Source: Arenicella sp. (GTDB lineage: Bacteria > Pseudomonadota > Gammaproteobacteria > Arenicellales > Arenicellaceae). From it: DNA of 64,000 nucleotides. The stretch's first letter is position 1. Each line of letters begins with the position of its first letter. Both the position numbers and the translations under genes were made by a program. Below the pieces are notes generated by a model that had not been told where the DNA came from, made no database searches, and worked only from the letters and a program-made list of their open reading frames with translations. Below, in pieces: positions 42,957-52,670 of the stretch. The stretch spans positions 1-64,000 of the forward strand of contig JALZVW010000006.1 of NCBI GenBank assembly GCA_023301745.1, given 5' to 3'.

Positions 42957-43325
42957 GAGTCAACTGGGCAGTCGCCGCTTCGTTAAGAAGGGGAGGAAAG
43001 TCCGGGCTCCTCAGAGCAGAGTGCCAGATAACTTCTGGGCGGCGTGAGCCGACGGCCAGTGCAGCAGAAAGATACCGCTTTCCGTTTTTTGGAGAGTAAG
43101 GGTGAAATGGTGCGGTAAGAGCGCACCGCGTTAGTGGTAACACGAGCGGCAGGGTAAACCCCACTCGGGAGCAAGACCAAATAGGTGTTCATTCTTCAAA
43201 CTTTTTGTTTGAGGTAACGGCGTTGCTCGCGTTGAACACGGGTAGGTTGCTTGAGGTATGCAGTAATGTATGCCCTAGATGAATGACTGTCCTTGACAGG
43301 ACCCGGCTTATAGGTTGGCTCACTT
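42957..43325 (+). ncRNA. rnpB: RNase P RNA, bacterial class A
   Basis: RNase P RNA is the catalytic part of the enzyme that matures tRNA 5' ends. Conserved blocks are clear: CAGTCGCCGCTTCG near the 5' end, GGGGAGGAAAGTCCGGGCTC, AAGGGTGAAATGGTGCGGTA, and CTAGATGAATGACTG near the 3' end. The 5' GAGTCAACT pairs with the 3' GGTTGGCTC to form P1. About 369 nucleotides, close to the 377 of E. coli. Both ends are estimated from P1 to within a few bases. The ORFs called on the reverse strand here are shadows. Its place just before mraZ is common in gammaproteobacteria. Confidence 0.96.
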
Positions 43326-43342
43326 TTTATTTACGTGATGGT

Positions 43343-43367
43343 CCCGAGCTTTGATTCAGAGCTCGGG
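43343..43367 (+). terminator. Hairpin after rnpB
   Basis: CCCGAGCT and AGCTCGGG form a perfect 8 bp stem with a 9-base loop, about 20 bases after the RNA. No T-run follows. It probably helps end or trim the rnpB transcript. Confidence 0.4.
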
Positions 43368-43679
43368 GGCTTGATCGTTTATTGAATCAAAAACTAGTGC
43401 TTATCAGCGCGGCAATAAATTTGATTTAAAATACTGTTATTATTAACAGTATCTGTTAGTATGTACTGATAGGCTTTCTTATTTTGTCCCGCTAAGCGTA
43501 TTACAGAAACATAATTATCGATGAAATCAAATTTTCTTCGATTTTATTTATTTATTAATCTCTACTTAAATAATCTGTTGCGCTTGCTAGTTAAAGTAAT
43601 ACTTTAAATAGCAAGCTTAAGTCACAAGGAAAAGTGCGCTAACTTACTGAAAGAAAAAGGTTTTCTTGTCAATTAACCC

Positions 43680-43708
43680 TTGACTCAATACTGGCTGTCA
43701 TAGATAGT
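43680..43708 (+). promoter_or_regulatory. Candidate promoter of the mraZ/dcw cluster
   Basis: TTGACT (five of six matches) and GATAGT (four of six) are separated by 17 bases. They lie about 100 bases before mraZ, and the MraZ repeats begin at the -10 box. This fits the E. coli arrangement in which MraZ represses its own promoter. Confidence 0.55.
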
Positions 43709-43745
43709 GGCGAAATGTGGGTAGTTGTGGGAATTTGAGGGAATT
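43706..43745 (+). promoter_or_regulatory. MraZ operator: 10-base direct repeats
   Basis: TGTGGGTAGT, TGTGGGAATT and TGAGGGAATT follow each other without gaps, preceded by a weaker TAGTGGCGAA. The core TGGGA recurs every ten bases, as in known MraZ boxes (TGGGN repeats with five-base spacers). It lies just downstream of the promoter candidate and about 60 bases before mraZ. Confidence 0.75.
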
Positions 43746-43804
43746 TTCTTCGAATTTCAAAGGCTACAAAGAAAATACTAATAATAAGTGAGCCAAAAAG
43801 AGTC

Positions 43805-44260
43805 GTGGCACGAGGAAGTAATCATATAAGTCTGGATGCTAAGGGGCGGATGTCTATTCCGACCAAGCTTCGTGGCGCCCTGACTGGGGAGTCAGATGGC
43901 CAGCTTGTGGTTACTATTAGCCCTAGTGATCATTGCTTATTGTTGTATCGCTTAGAAGACTGGGATGCGGTAGAAAAAAAACTAACCTCATTGCCTACGT
44001 TGAATGCTCAAGTTCGTCAATTAAAGCGCATGCTGATCGGTCATGCTGATGATTGCGCTATGGACGGCAGTGGCCGTATTTTAGTGCCGCAGCAATTGCG
44101 TGAATTTGCCAACATCGATCGAAAGGCTGTCTTGGTAGGGCAGGGTGACAAGTATGAAATTTGGGATGAAGCGCATTGGGTTGCGCAACGTGAATCCCTG
44201 CTAGCCGTTGAGCTTGATGAATCGGCATTGCCGATTGAGCTCGAATCACTTTCCTTCTAG
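43805..44260 (+). CDS. mraZ: Transcriptional regulator MraZ
   Basis: MraZ binds TGGGA repeats in front of its own gene and controls the division and cell wall cluster. The product starts at a GTG and has 151 residues with two AbrB-like halves, SLDAKGRMSIPTKLRGAL (about 8-25) and AMDGSGRILVPQQLREFA (about 83-100). Length matches the family. It opens the dcw cluster. Confidence 0.96.
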   Translation: MARGSNHISLDAKGRMSIPTKLRGALTGESDGQLVVTISPSDHCLLLYRLEDWDAVEKKLTSLPTLNAQVRQLKRMLIGHADDCAMDGSGRILVPQQLREFANIDRKAVLVGQGDKYEIWDEAHWVAQRESLLAVELDESALPIELESLSF

Positions 44261-44269
44261 AAGCGAACT

Positions 44270-45259
44270 ATGACCACCTCTGAGCAACACATTCCTGTCC
44301 TAGTGCGAGAGGCCGTAGACGCGTTGAATATTCGCGCAGGCGGTGTGTATGTTGATGCAACATTAGGTCGAGCTGGTCATGCAATGCAAATCGCAAGCAA
44401 GATCGGCGATCACGGAAAATTGATTGGTTTTGATCGAGATCCGCGGGCGATTGAACTTGGTCTTGAGGCTTTTAAGGGTGATGAGCGAGTTACCTTGATT
44501 CATAGTGAATTCAGTCGCATGGCCGATAAGCTAGCAGAGCAAGCTGGTTTGGGCGCGGTTGATGGCGTGCTCATGGACCTTGGTGTGTCTTCGCCGCAAC
44601 TGGATCAAGCTGAGCGCGGCTTTAGCTTTATGCGCGATGGTGAGTTAGATATGCGCATGGATACCTCTAAAGGTGAATCAGCGGCGCAATGGTTGGAGCG
44701 CGTCGAAGAACGTGACCTAATGATGGTTTTGTTTGATTTGGGTGAAGAGAAGTTTGCTCGTCGAATCGCGCGTGCGATTGTCGAGACTCGCCAAGAAACT
44801 AAAATTGAAAGCACCTTGCAGTTAGCCTCGATTATCGCTGACGCTACTCCAAAGAAAGATAAAAACAAGCACCCTGCGACACGTAGTTTTCAAGCTATAC
44901 GCCTGCATGTGAATCAAGAGCTAAGTCAGGTATCGCAGGCGTTGCCTCAAGCGGTTCAATTGTTAAATGAAGGTGGTCGTTTGGCGGTGATCAGTTTCCA
45001 TTCTTTGGAAGACCGCATTGTTAAGCGCTTTATGCGCGAGTTGTCTACGCCGAAGCTGCCGCCTAAGAATATCCCAGTGAGCGAAGAAGCCTACCTCACG
45101 CCACTTAAATTGCTCAGCCGGGCAATTAAGCCAAGTAAACAAGAAGTAGGCGAAAACCCTCGTTCGCGCAGCTCAGTCTTGAGAATAGCCGAGCGCACAT
45201 CGGTGCCTTACCAAGCACCTTTGGTATCAGATCAATCGCGAGGCCGACATGCGCGATAG
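44270..45259 (+). CDS. rsmH: 16S rRNA (cytosine-1402-N4)-methyltransferase
   Basis: RsmH methylates N4 of C1402 in 16S rRNA, the same nucleotide whose ribose RsmI modifies. The 329-residue product has HIPVLVREAVDALNIRAGGV at the start and the SAM site DATLGRAGHA. DGVLMDLGVSSPQLDQAERG and the C-terminal RLAVISFHSLEDRIVKRFM are also seen. It overlaps ftsL by 11 bases. Confidence 0.97.
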   Translation: MTTSEQHIPVLVREAVDALNIRAGGVYVDATLGRAGHAMQIASKIGDHGKLIGFDRDPRAIELGLEAFKGDERVTLIHSEFSRMADKLAEQAGLGAVDGVLMDLGVSSPQLDQAERGFSFMRDGELDMRMDTSKGESAAQWLERVEERDLMMVLFDLGEEKFARRIARAIVETRQETKIESTLQLASIIADATPKKDKNKHPATRSFQAIRLHVNQELSQVSQALPQAVQLLNEGGRLAVISFHSLEDRIVKRFMRELSTPKLPPKNIPVSEEAYLTPLKLLSRAIKPSKQEVGENPRSRSSVLRIAERTSVPYQAPLVSDQSRGRHAR

Positions 45260-45557
45260 TGTGATGTGGTTTTTGGTTTGCAGTGTTGTGATATCGGCTT
45301 TATTTATTGTCAATGTACGGCATCAACACCGTTTGGCCTATTTAGCGTTTCAAGCGGCGGAGACCCAGCGTGACGACCTAAACGATGAGTGGGGTCAGCT
45401 ATTAGTTGAGTCTAACGTTTGGGCATCTGCCCAGCGAGTTGAGAAGGACGCGAGTAAGCGTCTGTCTATGCGAGCGCCATTAAAAGGTGAGGTGAAGTTC
45501 ATTGGCGAAGAGCTAATAATTGACACCAATGACACTAGCTTGGTAGGTGCTCAGTAA
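45249..45557 (+). CDS. ftsL: Cell division protein FtsL
   Basis: FtsL is a small bitopic protein that joins FtsB and FtsQ and activates FtsWI at the septum. The 102-residue product has a membrane helix at about 6-22 (MWFLVCSVVISALFIVNV) followed by a coiled-coil periplasmic stretch (about 30-80). It overlaps rsmH by 11 bases and shares one base with ftsI. Sequence conservation is low in this family; the call rests on topology and position. Confidence 0.92.
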   Translation: MRDSVMWFLVCSVVISALFIVNVRHQHRLAYLAFQAAETQRDDLNDEWGQLLVESNVWASAQRVEKDASKRLSMRAPLKGEVKFIGEELIIDTNDTSLVGAQ

Positions 45558-47374
45558 TGACCAGAGCCAAATCATTGCCGGTGAAAACGCAACGCGAAGC
45601 TCGAGTTGAGAAAACCGCCAAAGAAGTGGTTGTGCCGGTGTCGACTTGGCGTTACAACGCTATTGTATTGATTTTCGGTGCCTTGTTTCTGGGGCTAGCT
45701 GTGCGGGCCGTACAATTGCAGATCGTTGATAATGATTATCTGCAATCGCAAGGCGATGCGCGTTACTTGAGAGTTCAAAAAGAGCCGCCAACACGGGGCA
45801 TGATCACCGATCGCAACGGCCAGCCAATCGCTATTAGTACTCCGGTAGATTCTATTTGGATGCACCCGGCGACTATTCTCAAGCAGCAGCAGGAGTATTC
45901 TTATGAAAAGCTATCGAGCTTGCTAAAAACCAGCCCTGATGAACTGTTGGCTAAAGCCGAAAAAAGAAAGGGTCGCGAGTTTGTTTATTTAAAGCGCCAT
46001 CTTTCGCCGCAGCTGGCGAATAAGATACTGGCCTTAAATGTCCCTGGTGTTAATAAGGTTCGAGAGTACAAACGTTATTATCCTGCCGGGCCAGTGTTAG
46101 GGCATATATTGGGTTTTACTAATATCGATAACGAAGGCCAAGAAGGATTGGAGCTTGCGTACAATGACGATTTAAAGGGGCAGGCTGGGCGCACTCAAGT
46201 GCTGCGCGACAAAGTAGGTCACGTCGTTGAGTATGTTGAACAATTGTCTCGTGTTCGTCATGGTGATGACATTGCTTTGAGCATCGATGCGCGTATTCAA
46301 TATCTGGCTTATCGTCATCTTCAGGCGGCGGTGAAAAGACACGATGCCACATCCGCCTCTCTGGTTGCTTTAGATGCAAAGACAGGCGAAGTCTTGACCA
46401 TGATTAGCATGCCGGACTTTAATCCCAATGATCGCGCAGACTTAAAGAGTTCTCTTTTTCGAAATCGCTCGATCACAGACTCATACGAACCGGGCTCAAC
46501 GGTTAAGCCGATCACTATCGCGATGGCGATGGAGGCTGGCGTGGTCGACCCTGAGACTATCATTGATACTGAAAAAGGCTTTTACTACATCGGCCGTAGC
46601 CGAATTAGTGATACTAAGCCGCACGGTGAAATCAGTGTTTCTGACGTCATCAAAATGTCGAGTAATATTGGCTCAGCGAAGATCGCCATGATGTTAGACC
46701 CTAGCGATCTGTTTAATACCTATCGTGAGCTCGGTTTTGGCCGAACAAATAAACTTAAGATTCAAGGCGAGCAGAAAGGGATGCTGGCTAATCGTCAGAA
46801 GCCGATTGAGCATGCCACCATGAGTTATGGCTATGGCCTATCAGTTAATACATTGCAACTGGCTAGGGCATATCAGGCGCTGGCTAATGATGGGGTGCTA
46901 TTGCCAGTGAGCATTCACCCTGTCGACAAAGTGCCCCAAGGCGAACGGGTTTTTTCTAAGCAAGTGACTGATCAAGTTGCCTTGATGCTTGAGGCCGCCG
47001 TCGGTGTCAAAGGCACTGCGCCGAAGGCGCGCGTAGATCAGTACCGCGTTGGCGGAAAAACCGGTACCGCGCATCGAGTGGTTAATGGTCGTTATCAAGA
47101 CGACAGTTATATGTCGCTGTTCGCCGGTTTTGCGCCGATTAGTGACCCCGAGATAGTGCTAGTGGTGTCAGTGAATGACCCTAAAGGTGTCGATTACTAT
47201 GGCGGTTTAGTGGCCGCGCCTGTCTTTTCTGAAGTCATGGCGGGAGCCTTGCGTCTGCGCGGTGTGGCTCCGGATGCAATGACCGCTCCGGATGAAGAGC
47301 CGGGGCTCAAGTTGATGATTGCTCGGCCAGTAGCGAGTAGTGATGCATCAATATCAGCGGAGGCCTCTCAATGA
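45557..47374 (+). CDS. ftsI: Septal peptidoglycan transpeptidase FtsI (PBP3)
   Basis: FtsI crosslinks septal peptidoglycan and works with FtsW. The 605-residue product has a short cytoplasmic part and a membrane helix at about 33-53. The dimerisation domain (PTRGMITDRNGQPIAIST) comes next. The transpeptidase domain has STVK at 314-317, SSN at 368-370 and KTG at 501-503. It ends with an unstructured tail. It overlaps murE by four bases. Confidence 0.97.
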   Translation: MTRAKSLPVKTQREARVEKTAKEVVVPVSTWRYNAIVLIFGALFLGLAVRAVQLQIVDNDYLQSQGDARYLRVQKEPPTRGMITDRNGQPIAISTPVDSIWMHPATILKQQQEYSYEKLSSLLKTSPDELLAKAEKRKGREFVYLKRHLSPQLANKILALNVPGVNKVREYKRYYPAGPVLGHILGFTNIDNEGQEGLELAYNDDLKGQAGRTQVLRDKVGHVVEYVEQLSRVRHGDDIALSIDARIQYLAYRHLQAAVKRHDATSASLVALDAKTGEVLTMISMPDFNPNDRADLKSSLFRNRSITDSYEPGSTVKPITIAMAMEAGVVDPETIIDTEKGFYYIGRSRISDTKPHGEISVSDVIKMSSNIGSAKIAMMLDPSDLFNTYRELGFGRTNKLKIQGEQKGMLANRQKPIEHATMSYGYGLSVNTLQLARAYQALANDGVLLPVSIHPVDKVPQGERVFSKQVTDQVALMLEAAVGVKGTAPKARVDQYRVGGKTGTAHRVVNGRYQDDSYMSLFAGFAPISDPEIVLVVSVNDPKGVDYYGGLVAAPVFSEVMAGALRLRGVAPDAMTAPDEEPGLKLMIARPVASSDASISAEASQ

Positions 47375-48816
47375 TGCGTTTAGCTGACTTGTTGGCGACT
47401 CTTAATATCGCTACCGACAATGAGGTCGGCGTCCAAGAGATTGTGATAGATAGTCGCAAGGTCTCGAATGGCTCGTTATTTTGTGCTTACAAGGGTTCAC
47501 TTGCTGATGGCCGTGATTATTTATTGGATGCTCAATTGGCTGGCGCTGTCGCCGTATTGTACGACCCGCTAGATTTTGAATTACCAAGCGATATCAAGGT
47601 TCCGGCATTTGCGGTGCCCCAGCTTCAACGCCAAGTTGGCAACCTAGCGCATGAATTTTTTGGTCGGGCGTGTGATGAAATGCAGGTGTTCGGCGTTACC
47701 GGTACCAATGGCAAAACGACCTGCTGTTATTTGCTAACTCAGGCGCTAACCCAGCTTGGTATGCAAGCGGCCATGATCGGGACTATTGGTGTCGGTAGGT
47801 TGGGCTCTTTGCAGCCAGTTACTCACACCACTCCCGATCCGATTGAACTACATAAAATGCTTGCTGATTTTAAAGCGCAAGGCGTTACACAAGTCTGCAT
47901 GGAAGTTTCATCACATGCGCTAGATCAGGGGCGGGTAAATGGCGTCGCTTTTTTCTGCACCCTGTTTACTAACCTGAGTCACGATCACCTGGATTACCAT
48001 GGCGACATGGCGAGCTATGGCGCCGCTAAGCAACGTTTATTCACTGATTTTAATAGTGAGCTGGTGGTGACTAATATCAGCGACTCGCTAGGCGCATCCT
48101 TGATTGATGTGGCCAACGCTGAGTTTATTGTGTCCTACGGCCGAGGTGGTGATGTATTTGCTGATGAGGCTGAGCTGGGCGACAAGGGGATTGAGTTTGA
48201 ATTTGAATGCAATGGCGTTGACTTTTCAGCGCATACCCCATTGATTGGTGCCATCAATATTCCAAATATTGAAATGCTAGTGGCGACGTTATTGGCCTTA
48301 AGCACCTCTATCGAAGACATTAAATCAATACTGGCTTCTTTAACACCGGCGCCTGGTCGTATGGAGTTGTATCGTGTGGCTGGCAGCGCCAGTGTCGTGG
48401 TTGACTATGCGCACACTCCCGACGCTCTTGAAAAAGCGTTGGCTTCAGTGAAAGCGCATTGCCGTGGCAAGTTGTGGTGTGTATTTGGCTGTGGCGGCGA
48501 CCGAGATCAAGACAAGCGACCGGTCATGGGCGCGATTGCTGATAAGGCGGCTGATAAGGTTGTGATAACCAATGATAATCCGCGCTCTGAAGCGGCGGCC
48601 GATATCGCCGAGCAAATTGTTGTCGGTATATCTGGCGACTATCAGGTGATCCTTGATCGTGCTGATGCCATCGCGGCGTCGATTGAGCAATCAGGGCCCG
48701 ATGATTGGGTGTTAATTGCGGGTAAAGGCCACGAAACCACTCAGCACCTAGGTGATGCTTTGCTTCCTTTCTCTGACCGAGAACAGGTTCAGCGTGCTAT
48801 GGGAGCTTCATTATGA
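47371..48816 (+). CDS. murE: UDP-MurNAc-tripeptide ligase, meso-diaminopimelate adding
   Basis: MurE adds the third residue to the cytoplasmic peptidoglycan precursor. The 481-residue product has the P-loop GVTGTNGKTT (about 110-119) and the C-terminal ligase motif NDNPRSE, whose DNPR marks the meso-diaminopimelate enzymes. It starts at an ATGATG pair overlapping ftsI by four bases and overlaps murF by four. Confidence 0.97.
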   Translation: MMRLADLLATLNIATDNEVGVQEIVIDSRKVSNGSLFCAYKGSLADGRDYLLDAQLAGAVAVLYDPLDFELPSDIKVPAFAVPQLQRQVGNLAHEFFGRACDEMQVFGVTGTNGKTTCCYLLTQALTQLGMQAAMIGTIGVGRLGSLQPVTHTTPDPIELHKMLADFKAQGVTQVCMEVSSHALDQGRVNGVAFFCTLFTNLSHDHLDYHGDMASYGAAKQRLFTDFNSELVVTNISDSLGASLIDVANAEFIVSYGRGGDVFADEAELGDKGIEFEFECNGVDFSAHTPLIGAINIPNIEMLVATLLALSTSIEDIKSILASLTPAPGRMELYRVAGSASVVVDYAHTPDALEKALASVKAHCRGKLWCVFGCGGDRDQDKRPVMGAIADKAADKVVITNDNPRSEAAADIAEQIVVGISGDYQVILDRADAIAASIEQSGPDDWVLIAGKGHETTQHLGDALLPFSDREQVQRAMGASL

Positions 48817-50180
48817 TGCAGCTATCGCAAGTCTCACAGGCTGTGAGCGGCCAGCGTTCTGGGGTTGATGTCATGCTTCAAAATATCAGCATTAATACCC
48901 GTGATGATTGCCAAGGTCGTTTGTTTGTCGCGCTGAAAGGCGCAAATTTTGACTCACACCAATTCGTGGCTCAGGCCGAGCAAGCCGGGGCGAGTGCGTT
49001 ATTGGTTGAGCAGGCGGTAGAAACTTCATTGCCTACCGTTACTGTGAAAAATACCCATCAAGCGTTGATCGACTTGGCAAGCTGGTGGCGCTCTCAGTTT
49101 GCATTGCCGTTGATTGGTGTTACTGGCAGCGTCGGCAAGACCACGGTTAAAGAAATGTTGGCCTGTATTTTTGCTGAATTTGGTGACGGTGTCGTGACCA
49201 AAGGTAATTTAAATAATGAAATTGGCGTTCCGCTTACATTGATGAATTTAAACCTCAAAGATCGCTATGCCATTGTTGAGATGGGCATGAATCATGCGGG
49301 TGAGATCGCGCGTTTGAGTTGCATGGCTAAGCCAACAATTGCGGTCGTGAACAACGCCGCTGCAGCCCACTTGGAAGGTTTAGGTTCTATTGAAGCTGTA
49401 GCAAACGCTAAAGGTGAAATATATCAAGGTCTGTCGGCCGATGGTGTTGCCATTATCAATAAAGACGATGACTTCGCTGAGCTTTGGGCTGACCTCGCAA
49501 AAGAGCATTCGATTATTACTTTTGGCTTGTCTGATGGCGCTGATGTCACTGGCCGTTACCAAGAAAAGAAAGGTGGCTTGACTATTAAGGTTGTCGCGAA
49601 AGGCAAAAAGCTGAAGATTAAATTGAACACAGTCGGTGAACATAGCGTTAGAAACGCGCTTGCGGCTGTTGCCGTTGCGACGGCGGCCAAAATACCGGTT
49701 AAAAATATAGAAGCTGGGTTGGCTAATTTTGTGCCGGTCGCTGGCCGGCTGACGATTGAAAAAATTGCCGGTGTTCAGGTGATTGATGACACTTACAACG
49801 CAAACCCAGCGTCTATGCGTGCGGCAATCAATGTGTTGGTTCAGAATGAAGACAACCTATTGGTCGTCGGCGATATGGCCGAGCTTGGTGCCGCGGCAGA
49901 GGCTGAACATAAAGCATTGGGCGAGCAAGCCGCAAAACGAGGTGTCAAAAAAATATACGCATGCGGCGATTTTGCCGAATTGGTTATCTCTGGATTTGGC
50001 AAAGGCGAAGGGGTCGCATTTACCACTCAAGCATTGCTTTTAGAGCGTCTAAGTCAAGATGCCTTAAGCGGTACAATTTTGGTTAAAGGGTCTCGCTCCG
50101 CAAAAATGGAGCGAGTGGTTGAGGCATTGCACGAGAAGCTGGCCGACGTTTCGTTAGTCTCAAAAAGGGGTGAAAATTAA
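48813..50180 (+). CDS. murF: UDP-MurNAc-tripeptide:D-Ala-D-Ala ligase
   Basis: MurF adds D-Ala-D-Ala to finish the UDP-MurNAc pentapeptide. The 455-residue product has [17 protein letters not shown] (P-loop, about 105), the [13 protein letters not shown] block, and [15 protein letters not shown] in the ligase domain. It overlaps murE by four bases and shares one base with mraY. Confidence 0.97.
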   Translation: MMQLSQVSQAVSGQRSGVDVMLQNISINTRDDCQGRLFVALKGANFDSHQFVAQAEQAGASALLVEQAVETSLPTVTVKNTHQALIDLASWWRSQFALPLIGVTGSVGKTTVKEMLACIFAEFGDGVVTKGNLNNEIGVPLTLMNLNLKDRYAIVEMGMNHAGEIARLSCMAKPTIAVVNNAAAAHLEGLGSIEAVANAKGEIYQGLSADGVAIINKDDDFAELWADLAKEHSIITFGLSDGADVTGRYQEKKGGLTIKVVAKGKKLKIKLNTVGEHSVRNALAAVAVATAAKIPVKNIEAGLANFVPVAGRLTIEKIAGVQVIDDTYNANPASMRAAINVLVQNEDNLLVVGDMAELGAAAEAEHKALGEQAAKRGVKKIYACGDFAELVISGFGKGEGVAFTTQALLLERLSQDALSGTILVKGSRSAKMERVVEALHEKLADVSLVSKRGEN

Positions 50181-51262
50181 TGTTATATGCGCTACTTGAA
50201 TCGCTAGCCGATCAGTATAGTTTTTTAAATGTATTTCAATACATCACGTTTCGTGCGATTTGCTCGGTATTAACCGCGTTGACAATCTCGCTGGTGCTGG
50301 GGCCGGTGGTGATTCGCAAGCTAAGCATTTATAAGATAGGCCAAACGGTACGAAAAGACGGCCCTCCAACGCACTTCGATAAAGTCGGTACGCCGACCAT
50401 GGGTGGTTTGTTGATTCTGCTATCTGTTATTTTATCGACCGTATTATGGGCCGATATGACCAACCGCTTTGTGCAAATCACCTTGTTCACCTGTTTTTTC
50501 TACGGTGTGATTGGCTGGTATGACGATTATCAAAAACTAGTTCATAAAGATCCTGTCGGTATGGGCTCACGGAATAAATTTTTGAGCCAAAGTGTGATCG
50601 CCATGATCGCTGCGTATTGGCTCTATTCGACCGCGCAAACGCCGATTGAAACATCGCTGATCATCCCGTTTTTTAAAGGCATCGCAATCCCGCTGGGCAT
50701 CTTATTTTTACCGCTGACGTACTTCGTGATTGTGGGTACTAGTAATGCCGTGAACTTGACCGATGGTCTTGATGGTCTAGCCATTGTGCCAACCGCGATG
50801 GTGGCCGGCGCACTGGCGGTATTCTGCTATTTGTCGGGCCACGCGGTATTTGCTGACTACTTACAAATACCACAAATTGCGGGTACTGGTGAGGTGGCCA
50901 TTTTTTGCGCTGCATTAGTCGGTGCCGGCCTCGGCTTTCTGTGGTTCAACACTTACCCTGCGCAAGTGTTCATGGGTGACATTGGTTCCCTTTCGCTCGG
51001 CGCGTCACTAGGTGTGGTGGCCGTGATTGTTCGCCAAGAACTGGTGTTGTTCATAATGGGGGGCATTTTTGTTTTAGAAACGGTGTCCGTGATTTTACAA
51101 GTTGCATCGTTCAAGCTCACTGGCAAGCGCATTTTCCGTATGGCCCCGATTCATCATCACTTTGAATTAAAAGGCTGGCCTGAGCCTCGCGTTATTGTGC
51201 GGTTTTGGATCATAAGTCTGATTCTTGTATTGATCGGCTTAGCCACTCTAAAAGTTAGATAG
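50180..51262 (+). CDS. mraY: Phospho-MurNAc-pentapeptide transferase
   Basis: MraY makes lipid I by joining the pentapeptide precursor to undecaprenyl phosphate in the inner membrane. The 360-residue product has about ten membrane helices. It shows the motifs [20 protein letters not shown] (about 55-74), [25 protein letters not shown] and the HHHFE stretch ([14 protein letters not shown]). Length equals E. coli. Confidence 0.98.
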   Translation: MLYALLESLADQYSFLNVFQYITFRAICSVLTALTISLVLGPVVIRKLSIYKIGQTVRKDGPPTHFDKVGTPTMGGLLILLSVILSTVLWADMTNRFVQITLFTCFFYGVIGWYDDYQKLVHKDPVGMGSRNKFLSQSVIAMIAAYWLYSTAQTPIETSLIIPFFKGIAIPLGILFLPLTYFVIVGTSNAVNLTDGLDGLAIVPTAMVAGALAVFCYLSGHAVFADYLQIPQIAGTGEVAIFCAALVGAGLGFLWFNTYPAQVFMGDIGSLSLGASLGVVAVIVRQELVLFIMGGIFVLETVSVILQVASFKLTGKRIFRMAPIHHHFELKGWPEPRVIVRFWIISLILVLIGLATLKVR

Positions 51263-51278
51263 GAAAATAGAAATTCTA

Positions 51279-52670
51279 ATGTCTTCGCAAACTTACAATC
51301 CTCAACAAACACTGATGGCGCAATACGTGTCCGCGACGGTGATTGGTTTGGGTGTGACCGGCTATAGCGTGGCTCGGTATTTGCGCGCGCGCGGGCTAAC
51401 TGTGACGGTGCTTGATTCTCGCTCAGAGCCGCCCTTAGCCAGCGAATTTAAGCGTGAGTTTCCTGAAGTTGAAACTCGTTTTGGCGTATTTTCTGAAGGC
51501 GACTTAACAAGCGCTGGCCTCGTTGTTGCTAGCCCTGGCGTTTCGCTCAAAGAGCCAATGCTACGCGCCGCAAAAAAGCATGGTGCGCATATCGTTGGCG
51601 ACATCGAGTTATTCCTTCAAGAAAATTCCAAACCCGTTATTGCCATTACTGGCTCGAACGGTAAAAGCACCGTGACAACGCTGGTTGGGGCGATGTGTGA
51701 GGCGGGTGGGTTTAAGGCCCTAGTCGCAGGCAATATTGGTAAGCCTGCATTGGACTCGCTCACCGATCAAATTGATTTTGATGTGGCGGTGTTGGAACTC
51801 TCTAGTTTTCAATTAGAAACCACTTATCAAGTGCCTGCTGAATCGTCCGCGATTTTAAATATCAGTGCTGACCACATGGATCGGTACGATTCAATGGGTG
51901 ACTACGTACTAGCCAAAGCTCGTATTATTCGAGGCGCAAAGCGCGCTGTATTACCTCGCCACGATGAGTGGTTGGCGCAAATAACTAACGTTAATAAAAT
52001 CTTAGGTTTTGAGCTTGAAGCGCCATCGAGTGATTGTGATTTCGGCATCGTTAGAAAGTCTGGTAAACGTTGGTTGGTGAAGGGTGATAAACGCCTAATG
52101 CTGCTCAGCGAGATCCCTCTAATCGGCTTACATAATGTAAAGAACGTTTTGAGTGCGTTTGCATTAGTTGATTTTTTAGAGATCTCTTTAGATGCCCTGG
52201 TTAATGCGGTGTTGAATTTCAACGGCTTGCCTCATCGTATGCAAACGGTTGTTGCCGTCAATGACGTCGCGTGGGTAAATGATTCTAAAGCAACAAATGT
52301 TGGCGCAACGGCAACCGCGCTTAATAACCTAGAGCAGAACGTGATTTGGATTGCCGGCGGGCAAGGCAAGGGCGCCGACTTTAATGAGTTGAGAGCCGCC
52401 GTTAGCCGAAACATTAAGCACCTGGTCTTAATTGGCGAAGATGCACCGAAAATCGAAGCGGCTTTGACAGGCTTATTACCCATTTCACTTGCTAATGATA
52501 TGCAGGGTGCGGTTAATCAGGCGGCGGGTCTTGCTAGCGACGGCGATATTGTTTTGCTCAGCCCTGCCTGTGCGAGTTTTGATATGTTTCGGAGCTTTGA
52601 AGACCGTGGCGATGAGTTTACTCGCTGTGTCGAAATCACCTTAGCTGAATCTGACGGAGGTGCTGTATGA
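51279..52670 (+). CDS. murD: UDP-MurNAc-L-Ala:D-Glu ligase
   Basis: MurD adds D-glutamate to UDP-MurNAc-L-alanine. The 463-residue product has an N-terminal Rossmann-like domain (VIGLGVTGYSVARYL), the P-loop ITGSNGKSTVTTL near 122, FQLETTY, and NDSKATNVGATATAL in the third domain. It ends with LLSPACASFDMFRSFEDRGD, a MurD hallmark. It overlaps ftsW by four bases. Confidence 0.97.
   Translation: MSSQTYNPQQTLMAQYVSATVIGLGVTGYSVARYLRARGLTVTVLDSRSEPPLASEFKREFPEVETRFGVFSEGDLTSAGLVVASPGVSLKEPMLRAAKKHGAHIVGDIELFLQENSKPVIAITGSNGKSTVTTLVGAMCEAGGFKALVAGNIGKPALDSLTDQIDFDVAVLELSSFQLETTYQVPAESSAILNISADHMDRYDSMGDYVLAKARIIRGAKRAVLPRHDEWLAQITNVNKILGFELEAPSSDCDFGIVRKSGKRWLVKGDKRLMLLSEIPLIGLHNVKNVLSAFALVDFLEISLDALVNAVLNFNGLPHRMQTVVAVNDVAWVNDSKATNVGATATALNNLEQNVIWIAGGQGKGADFNELRAAVSRNIKHLVLIGEDAPKIEAALTGLLPISLANDMQGAVNQAAGLASDGDIVLLSPACASFDMFRSFEDRGDEFTRCVEITLAESDGGAV

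Noticed and set aside
42925-43192. Reverse ORFs across the RNase P RNA gene
   Set aside because: The region is clearly rnpB, with conserved class A blocks and a P1 helix.
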